Origin: Conexibacter sp. CPCC 206217 | GTDB lineage: Bacteria > Actinomycetota > Thermoleophilia > Solirubrobacterales > Solirubrobacteraceae | Reading direction: 5' to 3' | Assembly (NCBI RefSeq): GCF_030646165.1 | Contig: NZ_JAUTDO010000007.1 | Coordinates: forward strand, 186,001-250,000 | DNA: 64,000 nucleotides | In this document: piece after piece, positions 26,226 through 34,367 of the stretch | How positions within the stretch are numbered: position 1 is the first letter of the stretch | Layout: each line of letters opens with the position of its first letter | The notes under the pieces: model-generated | Database searches by the model: none | Seen by the model: the letters and a program-made list of their open reading frames with translations, nothing else | Told to the model about the DNA's origin: nothing | Program-made: the position numbers and the translations under genes

Positions 26226-27935
26226 ATGAGCATGGCGAGGGGCAGAGCACCGCGGCGCAGATCGACGCTGCCACCCGTCCTGCGCGACTGGCGCGCCGGC
26301 GCCGGGCTGCTCGCGCTCGTCGTGGCTGTCGTGGTTGCGATCGTCGCGCTCGGCGGCGGGGGCTCGGACGACGGACCGCCCGCGACCGCCGCCGCGCGCC
26401 TGGCCCCGGCCGACGCGCTCGCCTACGTGCACGTCTCGACCGACGGCGAGCGCGGCGGCGTCCAGCGGGCGCTCGCGGCTGCCCGGCGGATGGGGATCGA
26501 GCAGACGCTGCGCGACCAGCTCTCCGGCCTGCTCGGAAGCGGCAGCGGCGCCGCGCCGGTCGACTTCGAGCGCGACGTGCGCCCGTGGCTCGGCGACGAG
26601 GCCGCGCTGGCGCTGACGAGAGGCAGCGGCGGCACCGCCGGCTCGCTGTTGCTGCTGTCGATGACCGACGAAGCCGGCGCGCGCGACTTTCTCTCCCGCA
26701 CGGCCGGACCTGCGAGAAGAAGCGCGTACAGGGGCACCGCGACGGCCAGCTACGGCAACGGCACGGTCTCCGCCTTCGTCGACGGCTTCCTCGCGATCGG
26801 GCAGAGCGACACGGTGCGCGGGGCGATCGAGCGAGCGGATGGCGGCGACGACGGGCCCGCGAGCGGCGACGGAGACGCGCAGGGCGGCGTCGTCGGCTCG
26901 CTCGCCGACGACCCGACCTACCAGCGCGCCACGGCCGATCAGCCCGACGGGCGCGTGCTCGACGCGTACGCCTCGGTGGAGGGCGTGCGGCTGCTGCTGG
27001 CGCCGCAGGGCGGTCCGCTCGGGCTGGTCGGCGCGCTGCTGGACCAGCAGGGACTGAAGGCGACGGCGCTCGCGCTCACGGCCGGCGACAGACAGGCGAG
27101 AGTCCAGGTGCGCGCGGTGCTCGATCCGAGAGATCGCAGAGAGCCGCCGACGTTCACGCCGACGCTGACGAGATCGGTCCCGCTCAACGCGCTCGCCTAC
27201 CTCGGCTTCCCCGGCCTCGAGCGTGCGGCGCCGCTGCTGCTGGGCCTGGGCGGGCTCGGCGGAAGCGGAAGTGGCGCGGCCGGCGCGGCCGGCGGCGCTG
27301 CGGGCGCGCTCGGCGGCGACACCGCCACGCTCGTGAGAGAGGCCGGCAGACTGCTGGCCAGCAGCGGCGTCAGCTTCACGCGCGACGTGCTGCCGCTGTT
27401 CGGCAGCGAGGTCGCGGTCGTCGTCGTCGACGCGGGCAGAGGCGTGCCCGGGATAGCGCTGCTGGCGCGCGTGCGCGACCCCGCCGCGACCGCGGCCGGC
27501 CTGCGCAGGCTGGAACCGGCCGTGGCGAGACTGTTCGCGCCCGCTGGCGGCGCCGCACCAGCCTTCGGGGACGCCAAGATCGGCGGCTTCGCGGCCCGGC
27601 GACTGCGTGCCGACGGCGGCGTCGAGCTCGACTACGCGCTGCGCGGCGACACGCTCGCGCTGTCGACGAGCGCGGCCGCGCTGGCGGCTGTCGTGCGCCC
27701 CAGCGGCGCGATCTCCGACAACCCGGACTACGGCGCGGTAATCCCTGATTCCCAATCGAAGTTGACCTCGATAGTCTTCTTCGACCTCAGCCAGCTCCTC
27801 AGACTCTTCGAGCCGCTGGGATTGACCTCTGATTCGGGCCTCGGTGCGGATCTCCAGCGCATCCGCGCGGTCGGTCTCACGTCGATGAGCGGGGAGGCGC
27901 AAACGACCGCGGAGTTGACGTTCGAGATCTCATGA
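26226..27935 (+). CDS. DUF3352-like single-pass membrane protein
   Basis: 569-residue protein: basic cytoplasmic N-terminus, one membrane span (about residues 25-43, AGAGLLALVVAVVVAIVAL), then a large extracytoplasmic region opening with LAPADALAYVHVSTD, the signature by which I recognise the DUF3352 family of actinobacteria. An Ala/Gly/Ser linker lies near residues 345-365. Function unknown. The stop overlaps the metK start by 4 bp, an unusual coupling of a surface protein with a central enzyme. The start ATG has a weak -10-like CACACT about 10 nt upstream. Confidence 0.75.
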   Translation: MSMARGRAPRRRSTLPPVLRDWRAGAGLLALVVAVVVAIVALGGGGSDDGPPATAAARLAPADALAYVHVSTDGERGGVQRALAAARRMGIEQTLRDQLSGLLGSGSGAAPVDFERDVRPWLGDEAALALTRGSGGTAGSLLLLSMTDEAGARDFLSRTAGPARRSAYRGTATASYGNGTVSAFVDGFLAIGQSDTVRGAIERADGGDDGPASGDGDAQGGVVGSLADDPTYQRATADQPDGRVLDAYASVEGVRLLLAPQGGPLGLVGALLDQQGLKATALALTAGDRQARVQVRAVLDPRDRREPPTFTPTLTRSVPLNALAYLGFPGLERAAPLLLGLGGLGGSGSGAAGAAGGAAGALGGDTATLVREAGRLLASSGVSFTRDVLPLFGSEVAVVVVDAGRGVPGIALLARVRDPAATAAGLRRLEPAVARLFAPAGGAAPAFGDAKIGGFAARRLRADGGVELDYALRGDTLALSTSAAALAAVVRPSGAISDNPDYGAVIPDSQSKLTSIVFFDLSQLLRLFEPLGLTSDSGLGADLQRIRAVGLTSMSGEAQTTAELTFEIS

Positions 27936-29158
27936 GTACCTATAGCGACAACGAGTTCCTGTTCACGTCGGAGTCCGTGACCGAGGGGCATCCGGACAAG
28001 ATCGCCGACCAGATCTCCGACGGCGTCCTCGACGCCGTGCTGCGGGACGACCCCTACGGCCGTGTTGCGTGCGAGACGCTCGTGAACACCGGCCTCGTCG
28101 TGGTTTCGGGCGAGATCTCGACCTCGACGTACGTCGACATCCAGGAGATCGCCCGCGAGACGATCCGCAGAATCGGCTACATCGACGGCAACCTCGGCTT
28201 CAGCGCCGACTCCGTCGCGGTCCTCAACGCGATCGACAGACAGTCTCCGGACATCGCGCAGGGCGTCGACAAGGCCTACGAGGCGCGCACGGACGCCAAC
28301 GACGACGACGCGCTCGACGTCGCGGGCGCCGGCGACCAGGGCATGATGTTCGGCTACGCCACGCGCGAGACGGACGAACTGATGCCGCTGCCGATCGCGC
28401 TCGCGCACAAGCTCGCCAAGAGGCTGGCCGATGTGCGCAAGGCCGAGACGCTCAACTACCTGCGCCCGGACGGCAAGACCCAGGTCTCCGTCCGCTACCA
28501 GGACGGCAAGCCGGTCGAGATCGAGAAGCTGCTGATCTCGACGCAGCACGCCGAGGGCGCCGAGTCGCTGATCCCGGACGACCTCTGGGAGCACGTCGTG
28601 CTGCCGGTCCTGCCGAAGGACCTGTTCGACGCGGACAAGCTGCGCAAGGAGTTCCTCGTCAACCCGACCGGTCGCTTCGTGATCGGCGGTCCCGTCGGCG
28701 ACGCCGGTCTGACCGGCCGCAAGATCATCGTCGACACCTACGGCGGCATGGCCCGCCACGGTGGCGGCGCGTTCTCCGGCAAGGACCCGTCGAAGGTCGA
28801 CCGCTCGGCCGCGTACGCCGCCCGCTACGTCGCCAAGAACATCGTCGCGGCCGGCCTCGCCGACCGTGCCGAGGTTCAGGTCGCGTACGCGATCGGCGTC
28901 GCGCACCCGGTCTCCGTGATGGTCGAGACGTTCGGCACCGAGAAGATCGGCCGCGCGAAGATCGAGCAGCTCGTGCGCGAGCACTTCGACCTGCGCCCGG
29001 GCGCCTTCCGCGAGTACCTCGACCTGCACCGCCCCGTCTACCAGAAGACGGCTGCCTACGGTCACTTCGGCCGCGAAGACGCCGACTTCACGTGGGAGAA
29101 GACGGACAAGGCCGACGCCCTGCGCGACGCCGCCGGCCTGGCCGGCGCGGCCGCGTAA
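27932..29158 (+). CDS. metK: S-adenosylmethionine synthetase
   Basis: 408-residue enzyme making S-adenosylmethionine from methionine and ATP. Signatures: ESVTEGHPDKIADQISD, GAGDQGMMFGYA, GGPVGDAGLTGRKIIVDTYGG and the P-loop-like GGGAFSGKDPSKVDRSAAY. The ATG overlaps the preceding stop (ATGA), so it is translationally coupled. No S-adenosylmethionine riboswitch can precede it because the upstream DNA is coding. A long hairpin follows. Confidence 0.97.
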   Translation: MSTYSDNEFLFTSESVTEGHPDKIADQISDGVLDAVLRDDPYGRVACETLVNTGLVVVSGEISTSTYVDIQEIARETIRRIGYIDGNLGFSADSVAVLNAIDRQSPDIAQGVDKAYEARTDANDDDALDVAGAGDQGMMFGYATRETDELMPLPIALAHKLAKRLADVRKAETLNYLRPDGKTQVSVRYQDGKPVEIEKLLISTQHAEGAESLIPDDLWEHVVLPVLPKDLFDADKLRKEFLVNPTGRFVIGGPVGDAGLTGRKIIVDTYGGMARHGGGAFSGKDPSKVDRSAAYAARYVAKNIVAAGLADRAEVQVAYAIGVAHPVSVMVETFGTEKIGRAKIEQLVREHFDLRPGAFREYLDLHRPVYQKTAAYGHFGREDADFTWEKTDKADALRDAAGLAGAAA

Positions 29159-29189
29159 GCGGAGCGCTTCGCACGACATTCCGCAGTAC

Positions 29190-29217
29190 CGGCGGGCGCC
29201 CCACGGGGCGCCCGCCG
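29190..29217. terminator. Perfect 13-bp GC hairpin after metK
   Basis: Left arm CGGCGGGCGCCCC, two bases (AC), and the exact reverse complement. It lies 31 bp after the metK stop and before the convergent PH-domain gene, so it probably stops transcription in both directions. No T tract. Confidence 0.65.
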
Positions 29218-29284
29218 TCGTCGAGGCTTCGCGCGCCGGGGTGGCGCGCGTCGCCGCGTCGGCGCTGCTGCTGCCGGCTGCGGC

Positions 29285-29812
29285 TCAGAGCCCGCCCGGC
29301 GAGAGCTGGTCCGGGTGCTGGCTGGTGAGGCCGGCCTCGCGCTCGCGGTGGGCCTTGTCGACGGCGCGCACGACCTGCTCGGGGTTGGCGATGCCGCGGA
29401 AGGTGAAGTCGGAGTCGTCAGCTCCGGCGGTGTCGAAGTCGACCTGGCCGACGCGCAGCAGGCGGTCGAGCAGCGACTGGTCCGTGTTGACGTTCTGGAC
29501 GCGCTCGACGCGGGTCTGCTGCATGTGCTTCGACAATATGCCGCGCTCGATCGTCAACCGCTGGTTGGTGATCGTGTACGTCGTCGAGAAGCGGAAGAGG
29601 AAGCCGATCAGGATCACCACCGCCATCACGACGACGAACGCGACGATCGTCAGCGCGACGTCGAAGCCGCTTCCGATCGCCGTCACCGCGGCCACGATCG
29701 CGGCTGCGACGAGCGCGAACAGTCCGCCTCTCACGTAGAAGCTGAGCGTGCCGCGCCAGGACGGGTGCCCGGCGTAGATCACGTGCTCTTCTTGATGCAG
29801 CTCGAGTCCCAT
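29285..29812 (-). CDS. Membrane protein with bacterial PH domain
   Basis: 175-residue protein. The N-terminus (QEEHVIYAGHPSWRGTLSFYVRGG) leads into two adjacent membrane spans (about residues 34-73), then a bPH_2-type domain (FSTTYTITNQRLTIERGILSKHMQQTRVERVQNVNTDQSLLDRLLRVGQVDFDTAG), as in the YdbS/YdbT group. Function is not established for the family. On the minus strand TACGCT ends 6 nt before the ATG, suggesting leaderless expression. It converges with metK and is divergent from the acetyltransferase. Confidence 0.82.
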   Translation of the reverse strand: MGLELHQEEHVIYAGHPSWRGTLSFYVRGGLFALVAAAIVAAVTAIGSGFDVALTIVAFVVVMAVVILIGFLFRFSTTYTITNQRLTIERGILSKHMQQTRVERVQNVNTDQSLLDRLLRVGQVDFDTAGADDSDFTFRGIANPEQVVRAVDKAHREREAGLTSQHPDQLSPGGL

Positions 29813-29818
29813 GAGCGC

Positions 29819-29824
29819 AGCGTA
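29819..29824 (-). promoter_or_regulatory. -10 box TACGCT of the PH-domain gene (leaderless)
   Basis: Minus-strand TACGCT ends 6 nt before the ATG at 29812; no Shine-Dalgarno. Confidence 0.35.
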
Positions 29825-29878
29825 CTGCTCTGGGCGGCGGTCGATCGCGCCCGCTCGGCGAATGGCCGGTGCGCAGGC

Positions 29879-29884
29879 TACGTT
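29879..29884 (+). promoter_or_regulatory. -10 box TACGTT of the acetyltransferase gene (leaderless)
   Basis: It ends 6 nt before the ATG at 29891 in the 78-bp divergent gap. Confidence 0.35.
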
Positions 29885-29890
29885 GAGGGG

Positions 29891-30445
29891 ATGGCGCGCC
29901 TGCCCGCACTCGATCCGGCCCCCGCCGACGGCGTCGTCGCGCTGCGCCGCTGGGTCCCCGCCGACGTGCCGGCGATCGCGGCCGCCTGCCGCGATCCCGA
30001 GATCCAGCGCTGGACGTTCGTGCCCGACGACTACGACGCGCTGAAGGCGCGCGCGTTCGTCGCCGCCAGCTCGACGCGCTGGTGGGCGGGCAGCGGCGCC
30101 GACGTCGCGATCGTCGACGCGGTGCAGCCGGAGCGCGTGCTCGGCTCGGTCGGCCTGGTGCGGATCGAGTGGGAGCGCGCGTGCGGCGAGGTCGGCTACT
30201 GGGTCGCGCCGGGCGAGCGACGGCGCGGCGTCGCAGCGCGCGCCGTCGCGCTGCTGTCGGCGTGGGCGTTCGAGCGGCTGGCGCTGACGCGGCTGGAGCT
30301 GATCCCGTTCGTCGGCAACGAGGCGTCGCAGCGGGTCGCCGAGCGGGCCGGCTACGTGCGCGAGCCGGGACCGCCGTTCGTGTTCGCAGCAGACACGAAG
30401 CACGGTCCGGTCGAGGGCGTGTTGTTCGCGCGCACGGCGCTCTAA
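29891..30445 (+). CDS. GNAT-family N-acetyltransferase (RimJ/RimL type)
   Basis: 184-residue acetyltransferase. VALRRWVPADVPAIAAACRDPEIQRW is the usual RimJ/L-like N-terminus; the acetyl-CoA loop is VAPGERRRGVAARAV, and NEASQRVAERAGYVREG-like C-terminus (NEASQRVAERAGYV) is typical. Its acceptor (ribosomal protein, antibiotic or small molecule) cannot be told. The start ATG is supported by the -10 box upstream. priA begins 14 bp downstream and may share its transcript. Confidence 0.88.
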   Translation: MARLPALDPAPADGVVALRRWVPADVPAIAAACRDPEIQRWTFVPDDYDALKARAFVAASSTRWWAGSGADVAIVDAVQPERVLGSVGLVRIEWERACGEVGYWVAPGERRRGVAARAVALLSAWAFERLALTRLELIPFVGNEASQRVAERAGYVREPGPPFVFAADTKHGPVEGVLFARTAL

Positions 30446-30459
30446 GGTCCCGTCGCCTC

Positions 30460-32754
30460 GTGCCGCCGATCGCCCGCATCGAACCGCTCACGACCGCCCG
30501 CGCGATCCGCGGCCCGTTCGACTACCGCCTGCCGCCGGCGCTGCAGCACGTGCAGGTCGGCGCGCTGCTGGTCGTTCCGTTCGGCGGGCGCGACGTGCTC
30601 GGCGTCGTCGCGGAGCTGACCGACACGACCGAGGTCGCGCCGGAGAAGCTGGCCGAGCCGAGATCGGCCGTCGAGCCGGGGATCCCGGCCGAGCTGGTCG
30701 GCCTTGCCCGCTGGATCGCCGACGAGTACTGCTCGACGACGGCGCGCGCGCTGGCCCTCGTGCTGCCGCCCGGCGCCGGCCGCGCGACGACCCCGCGCGT
30801 GAGAACGCGGCGGGTGCTGGTGGCGGAATTGACGCACGGGGGACGCGCGGCGCTGGAGACGGGGCAGGAAGCCGCCGCGCCGGGGGACGGAGCCGCGTCC
30901 GAAGGAGCTTCCACGCCGGGGAACGCCGCCGCGCCGGGCAGAGCCGCTGCGCCGAACCGCGCCGTCCGCCTCACCCCCAAGCAGCGCCTCGTGCTGGAGA
31001 ACCTCGCCGACGCCGGCCCGCTCCCGGCCGCCCAGACCGGCGCCGACCACGGCTCGCTGCGGCGGCTCGCGGATCGCGGGCTGCTGCTGCTGGAGCAGCG
31101 CGAGCGGCGGCGGCGGCCGACGCACACCGCCGTCGGCGCGCGCAACGGCGGCGCGCCGCCGCGGCTGACGCTCGAGCAGGTGAAGGCGCTGGAGCCGATC
31201 GTCACCGCGCTCGGGGCGGCGGACGGGACGCTGAACCCCGCCGAGCGCCGCTTCCTGCTGCACGGCGTGACCGGCTCGGGCAAGACCGAGGTCTACCTGC
31301 AGGCCGCTGCCGCGGCGCTCGACGCGGGCAGAAGCGTGATCGTGCTGGTGCCCGAGATCGCGCTCGCGCCGCAGACGGTCGCGCGCTTCCAGGCGCGCTT
31401 CGGCGACACCGTCGCGGTGCTGCACTCGCAGCTGGGGCAGGGCGAGCGCTACGACGAGTGGATGCGGCTGCGGCGCGGCGAGGCGCGCATCTGCGTCGGT
31501 CCGCGTTCGGCGGTCTTCGCGCCGCTGGACGACGTCGGGCTGGTGATCGTCGACGAGGAGCACGAGCCGGCCTACAAGCACGAGGGCGACCCCCGCTACG
31601 ACGCCCGCCGCGTCGCCGCCCGTCGTGCGCACGACGAGGGCGCGGTGCTGCTGAGCGGCAGCGCGACGCCGCGGCCGGAGTCCGTCCATGCGCTGCGCCG
31701 GCTGCGGATGCTCAGACGCGTCGACGGCCGCCCGCTGCCGCCGGTCGAGATCCTCGACATGAGGGATGCGAGACACCCGCTGCACCCGGTCACGCGCGAG
31801 GCGCTGGCGGACGTCCGCCGCGCCGGGCGCAAGGCGATCGTGCTGGTGAACCGGCGCGGCTGGTCGAACTTCCTCTCCTGCCGCTCGTGCGGCAAGGTCT
31901 GGCAGTGCCCCGACTGCGACGTCGCGCTCGTGCTGCACCGCAGCCAGCGCGCGGTCTCCTGCCACCACTGCGGCCACAGCGAACGGGTGCCGTCGACCTG
32001 CCCGGACTGCGGCTCGGTCACGCTCGCGCGCCACGGCGCGGGCACGGAGCGGATCGAGCAGGAGCTGATCGACGCGATCGGCGATCCCGGCTTCCCCGTC
32101 TTGCGCCTCGACGCCGACACGACCGCGACGAAGGGCGCGATCGCCCGCGCGCTCGTCAGATTCGACGCCGCGCCAGCGGGCGTGCTGGTCGGCACGCAGA
32201 TCGTCGCGAAGGGCCACGACTTCCCCGACGTGACGCTCGGGGTCGTGCTCGACGCCGACCAGACGCTGCGCTTCCCCGACTTCCGCGCGGACGAGCGCAC
32301 GTACTCGCTGATCGCCCAGCTCGCGGGCCGCGCCGGTCGCGGCCCGCACGGCGACGGGCGCGTGCTCGTGCAGACGCTCGCGACCGACGAGCGCGCGATC
32401 ATCGCCGCCGCCGCGCACGACAGCGACGGCTTCCTGGCCGGCGAACTGGCTCGCCGCGAGCTGCTGCGCTACCCGCCGTTCGCGTCGCTGATCCGCGTCG
32501 TCTGCTCCTCCGAGCAGCTGTCGCAGGCGCACGCGGCCGCCGACGCCGTGATGAGAATGATTGACGCGCCGGGCGCGCAGGTGCTCGGCCCCGCGCCGCT
32601 GTTCCGCCTGCGCGGCAGAGAGCGCAGCCAGCTCGTCGTCAAGGCGACCCAGCGCCGCGCCGCCGTCCAGTCGGTCGCCGCGGCGGTCGACGCGGTCGCG
32701 CGCACCCCGCTCGGGCGGCGCGTCAGCCTGTCGGCGGACGTCGATCCGCAGTAG
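30460..32754 (+). CDS. priA: Primosomal replication-restart helicase PriA
   Basis: 764-residue PriA. N-terminal DNA-binding domain (VPPIARIEPLTTARAIRGPF), an Ala/Gly-rich insertion around residues 135-165, Walker A GVTGSGKTEVYL (about 268), DEEH box VIVDEEHEPAYKHEG (about 364), and the two zinc-binding clusters between about 472 and 530 (CRSCG, CPDC, CHHCG, CPDCG; eight Cys intact), then the C-terminal helicase lobe (GTQIVAKGHDFPDV). Actinobacterial PriA proteins are often degenerate; here the Walker A and DEEH motifs are intact, suggesting an active helicase. The GTG at 30460 gives the conserved N-terminus. Confidence 0.94.
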   Translation: MPPIARIEPLTTARAIRGPFDYRLPPALQHVQVGALLVVPFGGRDVLGVVAELTDTTEVAPEKLAEPRSAVEPGIPAELVGLARWIADEYCSTTARALALVLPPGAGRATTPRVRTRRVLVAELTHGGRAALETGQEAAAPGDGAASEGASTPGNAAAPGRAAAPNRAVRLTPKQRLVLENLADAGPLPAAQTGADHGSLRRLADRGLLLLEQRERRRRPTHTAVGARNGGAPPRLTLEQVKALEPIVTALGAADGTLNPAERRFLLHGVTGSGKTEVYLQAAAAALDAGRSVIVLVPEIALAPQTVARFQARFGDTVAVLHSQLGQGERYDEWMRLRRGEARICVGPRSAVFAPLDDVGLVIVDEEHEPAYKHEGDPRYDARRVAARRAHDEGAVLLSGSATPRPESVHALRRLRMLRRVDGRPLPPVEILDMRDARHPLHPVTREALADVRRAGRKAIVLVNRRGWSNFLSCRSCGKVWQCPDCDVALVLHRSQRAVSCHHCGHSERVPSTCPDCGSVTLARHGAGTERIEQELIDAIGDPGFPVLRLDADTTATKGAIARALVRFDAAPAGVLVGTQIVAKGHDFPDVTLGVVLDADQTLRFPDFRADERTYSLIAQLAGRAGRGPHGDGRVLVQTLATDERAIIAAAAHDSDGFLAGELARRELLRYPPFASLIRVVCSSEQLSQAHAAADAVMRMIDAPGAQVLGPAPLFRLRGRERSQLVVKATQRRAAVQSVAAAVDAVARTPLGRRVSLSADVDPQ

Positions 32755-32788
32755 CGGGCCGGGGCGAGGCGTCCGCGGCCGTTCCCTC

Positions 32789-32794
32789 TAGAAT
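32789..32794 (+). promoter_or_regulatory. -10 box TAGAAT of def-fmt (leaderless)
   Basis: It ends 9 nt before the def ATG and 34 bp after priA; good consensus match; no Shine-Dalgarno. Confidence 0.5.
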
Positions 32795-32803
32795 CCAAGC
32801 CCC

Positions 32804-33391
32804 ATGGCAGAGCTTGAAGAGCAAGAGGGCGAGGAGCGCGAGGCGCCCCGCCTCGACCCCGAGACGGCCGCCCGTCGCGCGGCCGCGCTGAGCCTCGTGC
32901 GGCAGTTCGGCGATCCCGTGCTGAAGAGCAAGGCGATGCCGGTCACGCGCTTCGACGAGGATCTCAGAGCGCAGATCGACGGGATGGGCGAGATCATGGC
33001 CGACTCGCTCGGGATCGGGCTCGCAGCGACGCAGCTCGGCAAGCTCAACCGCGTGCTCGTCTACCGCGTCGAGCAGGAGTCGCCGGTGATCGCGCTCGTC
33101 AACCCCGAGATCGAGTGGTCCGGCGAGGAACTGGAGAGCATGGAGGAGGGCTGCCTCAGCCTGCGCGGCGTGCTGGTCGAGGTCGAGCGCCCCGTCAACG
33201 TGCGCGTCAGAGCGCAGGACGAGCGCGGCGAGCGGGTCACGATCGAGGCGAGCGGCTTGGAAGCGCGCGTGATCCAGCACGAGATGGACCACCTCGACGG
33301 CGTCCTGATCCTCGACCGCACCTCACGCCCCGAACGCAAGCAGGCGATGAAGATCCTGCGTGAGCAGGTCGCCGAAGACGAAGCGGCTTGA
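32804..33391 (+). CDS. def: Peptide deformylase
   Basis: 195-residue metalloenzyme that removes the N-formyl group from nascent proteins. All three motifs are intact: GIGLAATQLG, EEGCLSLRG (metal Cys) and QHEMDHLDG (metal His pair and catalytic Glu). It has about 30 extra acidic N-terminal residues before the usual LVRQFGDPVLKSKA. The stop overlaps the fmt start, giving the classic def-fmt pair after priA. Confidence 0.96.
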   Translation: MAELEEQEGEEREAPRLDPETAARRAAALSLVRQFGDPVLKSKAMPVTRFDEDLRAQIDGMGEIMADSLGIGLAATQLGKLNRVLVYRVEQESPVIALVNPEIEWSGEELESMEEGCLSLRGVLVEVERPVNVRVRAQDERGERVTIEASGLEARVIQHEMDHLDGVLILDRTSRPERKQAMKILREQVAEDEAA

Positions 33392-34311
33392 GCCGCGCCG
33401 TGCGCACCGCCTACCTCGGCACCTCCGACTTCGCCGCCGCGATCCTGCGACGGCTGGCCGACAGCCCGCACCGGCCGCAGCTCGTCGTCACGCGCCCGGA
33501 CCGGCCGAAGGGCCGCGGGCGCAGACTGCAGTCGCCGCCGGTCGCCGACGCCGCGCGCGAGCTGGGGATCGAGCTGGACCAGCCCGACAGCGTCAACGGC
33601 GACGAGGCGCGCGCGCGGATCTCCGCCGCGCGGCCCGACGCGGTGATCGTCTGCGCGTTCGGGGCGCTGATCAAGGAGCCGCTGCTGTCCGAGCACGAGA
33701 TCGTCAACGTGCACCCGTCGCTGCTGCCGCGCTGGCGCGGCGCGGCCCCGCTGGAGCGGGCGATCATGGCCGGCGACGACGAGACGGGCGTCGCGATCAT
33801 GCGCCTGACCGCGGGGCTCGACAGCGGCCCCGTCAGCCTGCTGGAGCGCGCGCCGATCCTCCCGCGTGACACCTTCGGCACGCTCGCGCAGCGGCTGGAG
33901 CGCGTCGGCGGCGAACTGCTCGTGCGCGCGCTGACCGAACGCCCGGAGTACGTCGAGCAGACCGAGGACGGCCTCACCTACGCCGAGAAGATCGGCCCCG
34001 AGGACCGCACGCTGGACCCGCTGCGCGATGACGCCGCCCAGCTCGACCGCACGATCCGCGCCCTCTCGCCGCACGTCGGCACGCGCGTGGCGCTGCCGGG
34101 CAGCGAGCCGGTCGCGTACCTGGGGGTGGGAATGGGGGAGCCGGTCGACGGCGAGCAGATCGCTGCGGGGCTCTTCGCCGCCCACGACGGCCGCCTCTTG
34201 CTCGGCGCCGCGAACCGCAGCGTGCTCGAACTGACCGAGGTCCAGCCGCCCGGCAGACGCCCGATGTCAGCCGCCGACTATCTGCGCGGCTACGGCCTGC
34301 CGACCAGCTGA
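33388..34311 (+). CDS. fmt: Methionyl-tRNA formyltransferase
   Basis: 307-residue enzyme formylating initiator Met-tRNA with 10-formyl-THF. Seen: TAYLGTSDFAAAIL, VTRPDRPKGRGRRLQSPPV, NVHPSLLPRWRGAAPLERAI (catalytic Asn/His region, then D in TGVAIMRLTAGLDSGPV) and the C-terminal tRNA-binding domain. Start is uncertain: TTG at 33388 overlaps the def stop; GTG at 33400 would start exactly at the conserved VRTAYLGT. Confidence 0.95.
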   Translation: MSRAVRTAYLGTSDFAAAILRRLADSPHRPQLVVTRPDRPKGRGRRLQSPPVADAARELGIELDQPDSVNGDEARARISAARPDAVIVCAFGALIKEPLLSEHEIVNVHPSLLPRWRGAAPLERAIMAGDDETGVAIMRLTAGLDSGPVSLLERAPILPRDTFGTLAQRLERVGGELLVRALTERPEYVEQTEDGLTYAEKIGPEDRTLDPLRDDAAQLDRTIRALSPHVGTRVALPGSEPVAYLGVGMGEPVDGEQIAAGLFAAHDGRLLLGAANRSVLELTEVQPPGRRPMSAADYLRGYGLPTS

Positions 34312-34317
34312 CGGGCG

Positions 34318-34366
34318 GAGGTGCGCCGATCCACTGCTGTAGAACAGCAGTGGATCGGCGCTCCTC
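34318..34366. terminator. Very long hairpin between convergent fmt and cydB
   Basis: Left arm 34323-34340 and right arm 34344-34361 are perfectly complementary over 18 bp with loop AGA. Beyond one T-T mismatch, GAGG (34318-34321) and CCTC (34363-34366) add 4 bp. It begins 6 bp after the fmt stop and ends 1 bp before the cydB stop, so it fills the gap and should act as a bidirectional terminator. No T run. Confidence 0.8.
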
Positions 34367-34367
34367 G

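Noticed and set aside
27880..27935. Possible S-adenosylmethionine riboswitch upstream of metK
   Set aside because: The upstream DNA is coding to the last base (ATGA overlap).
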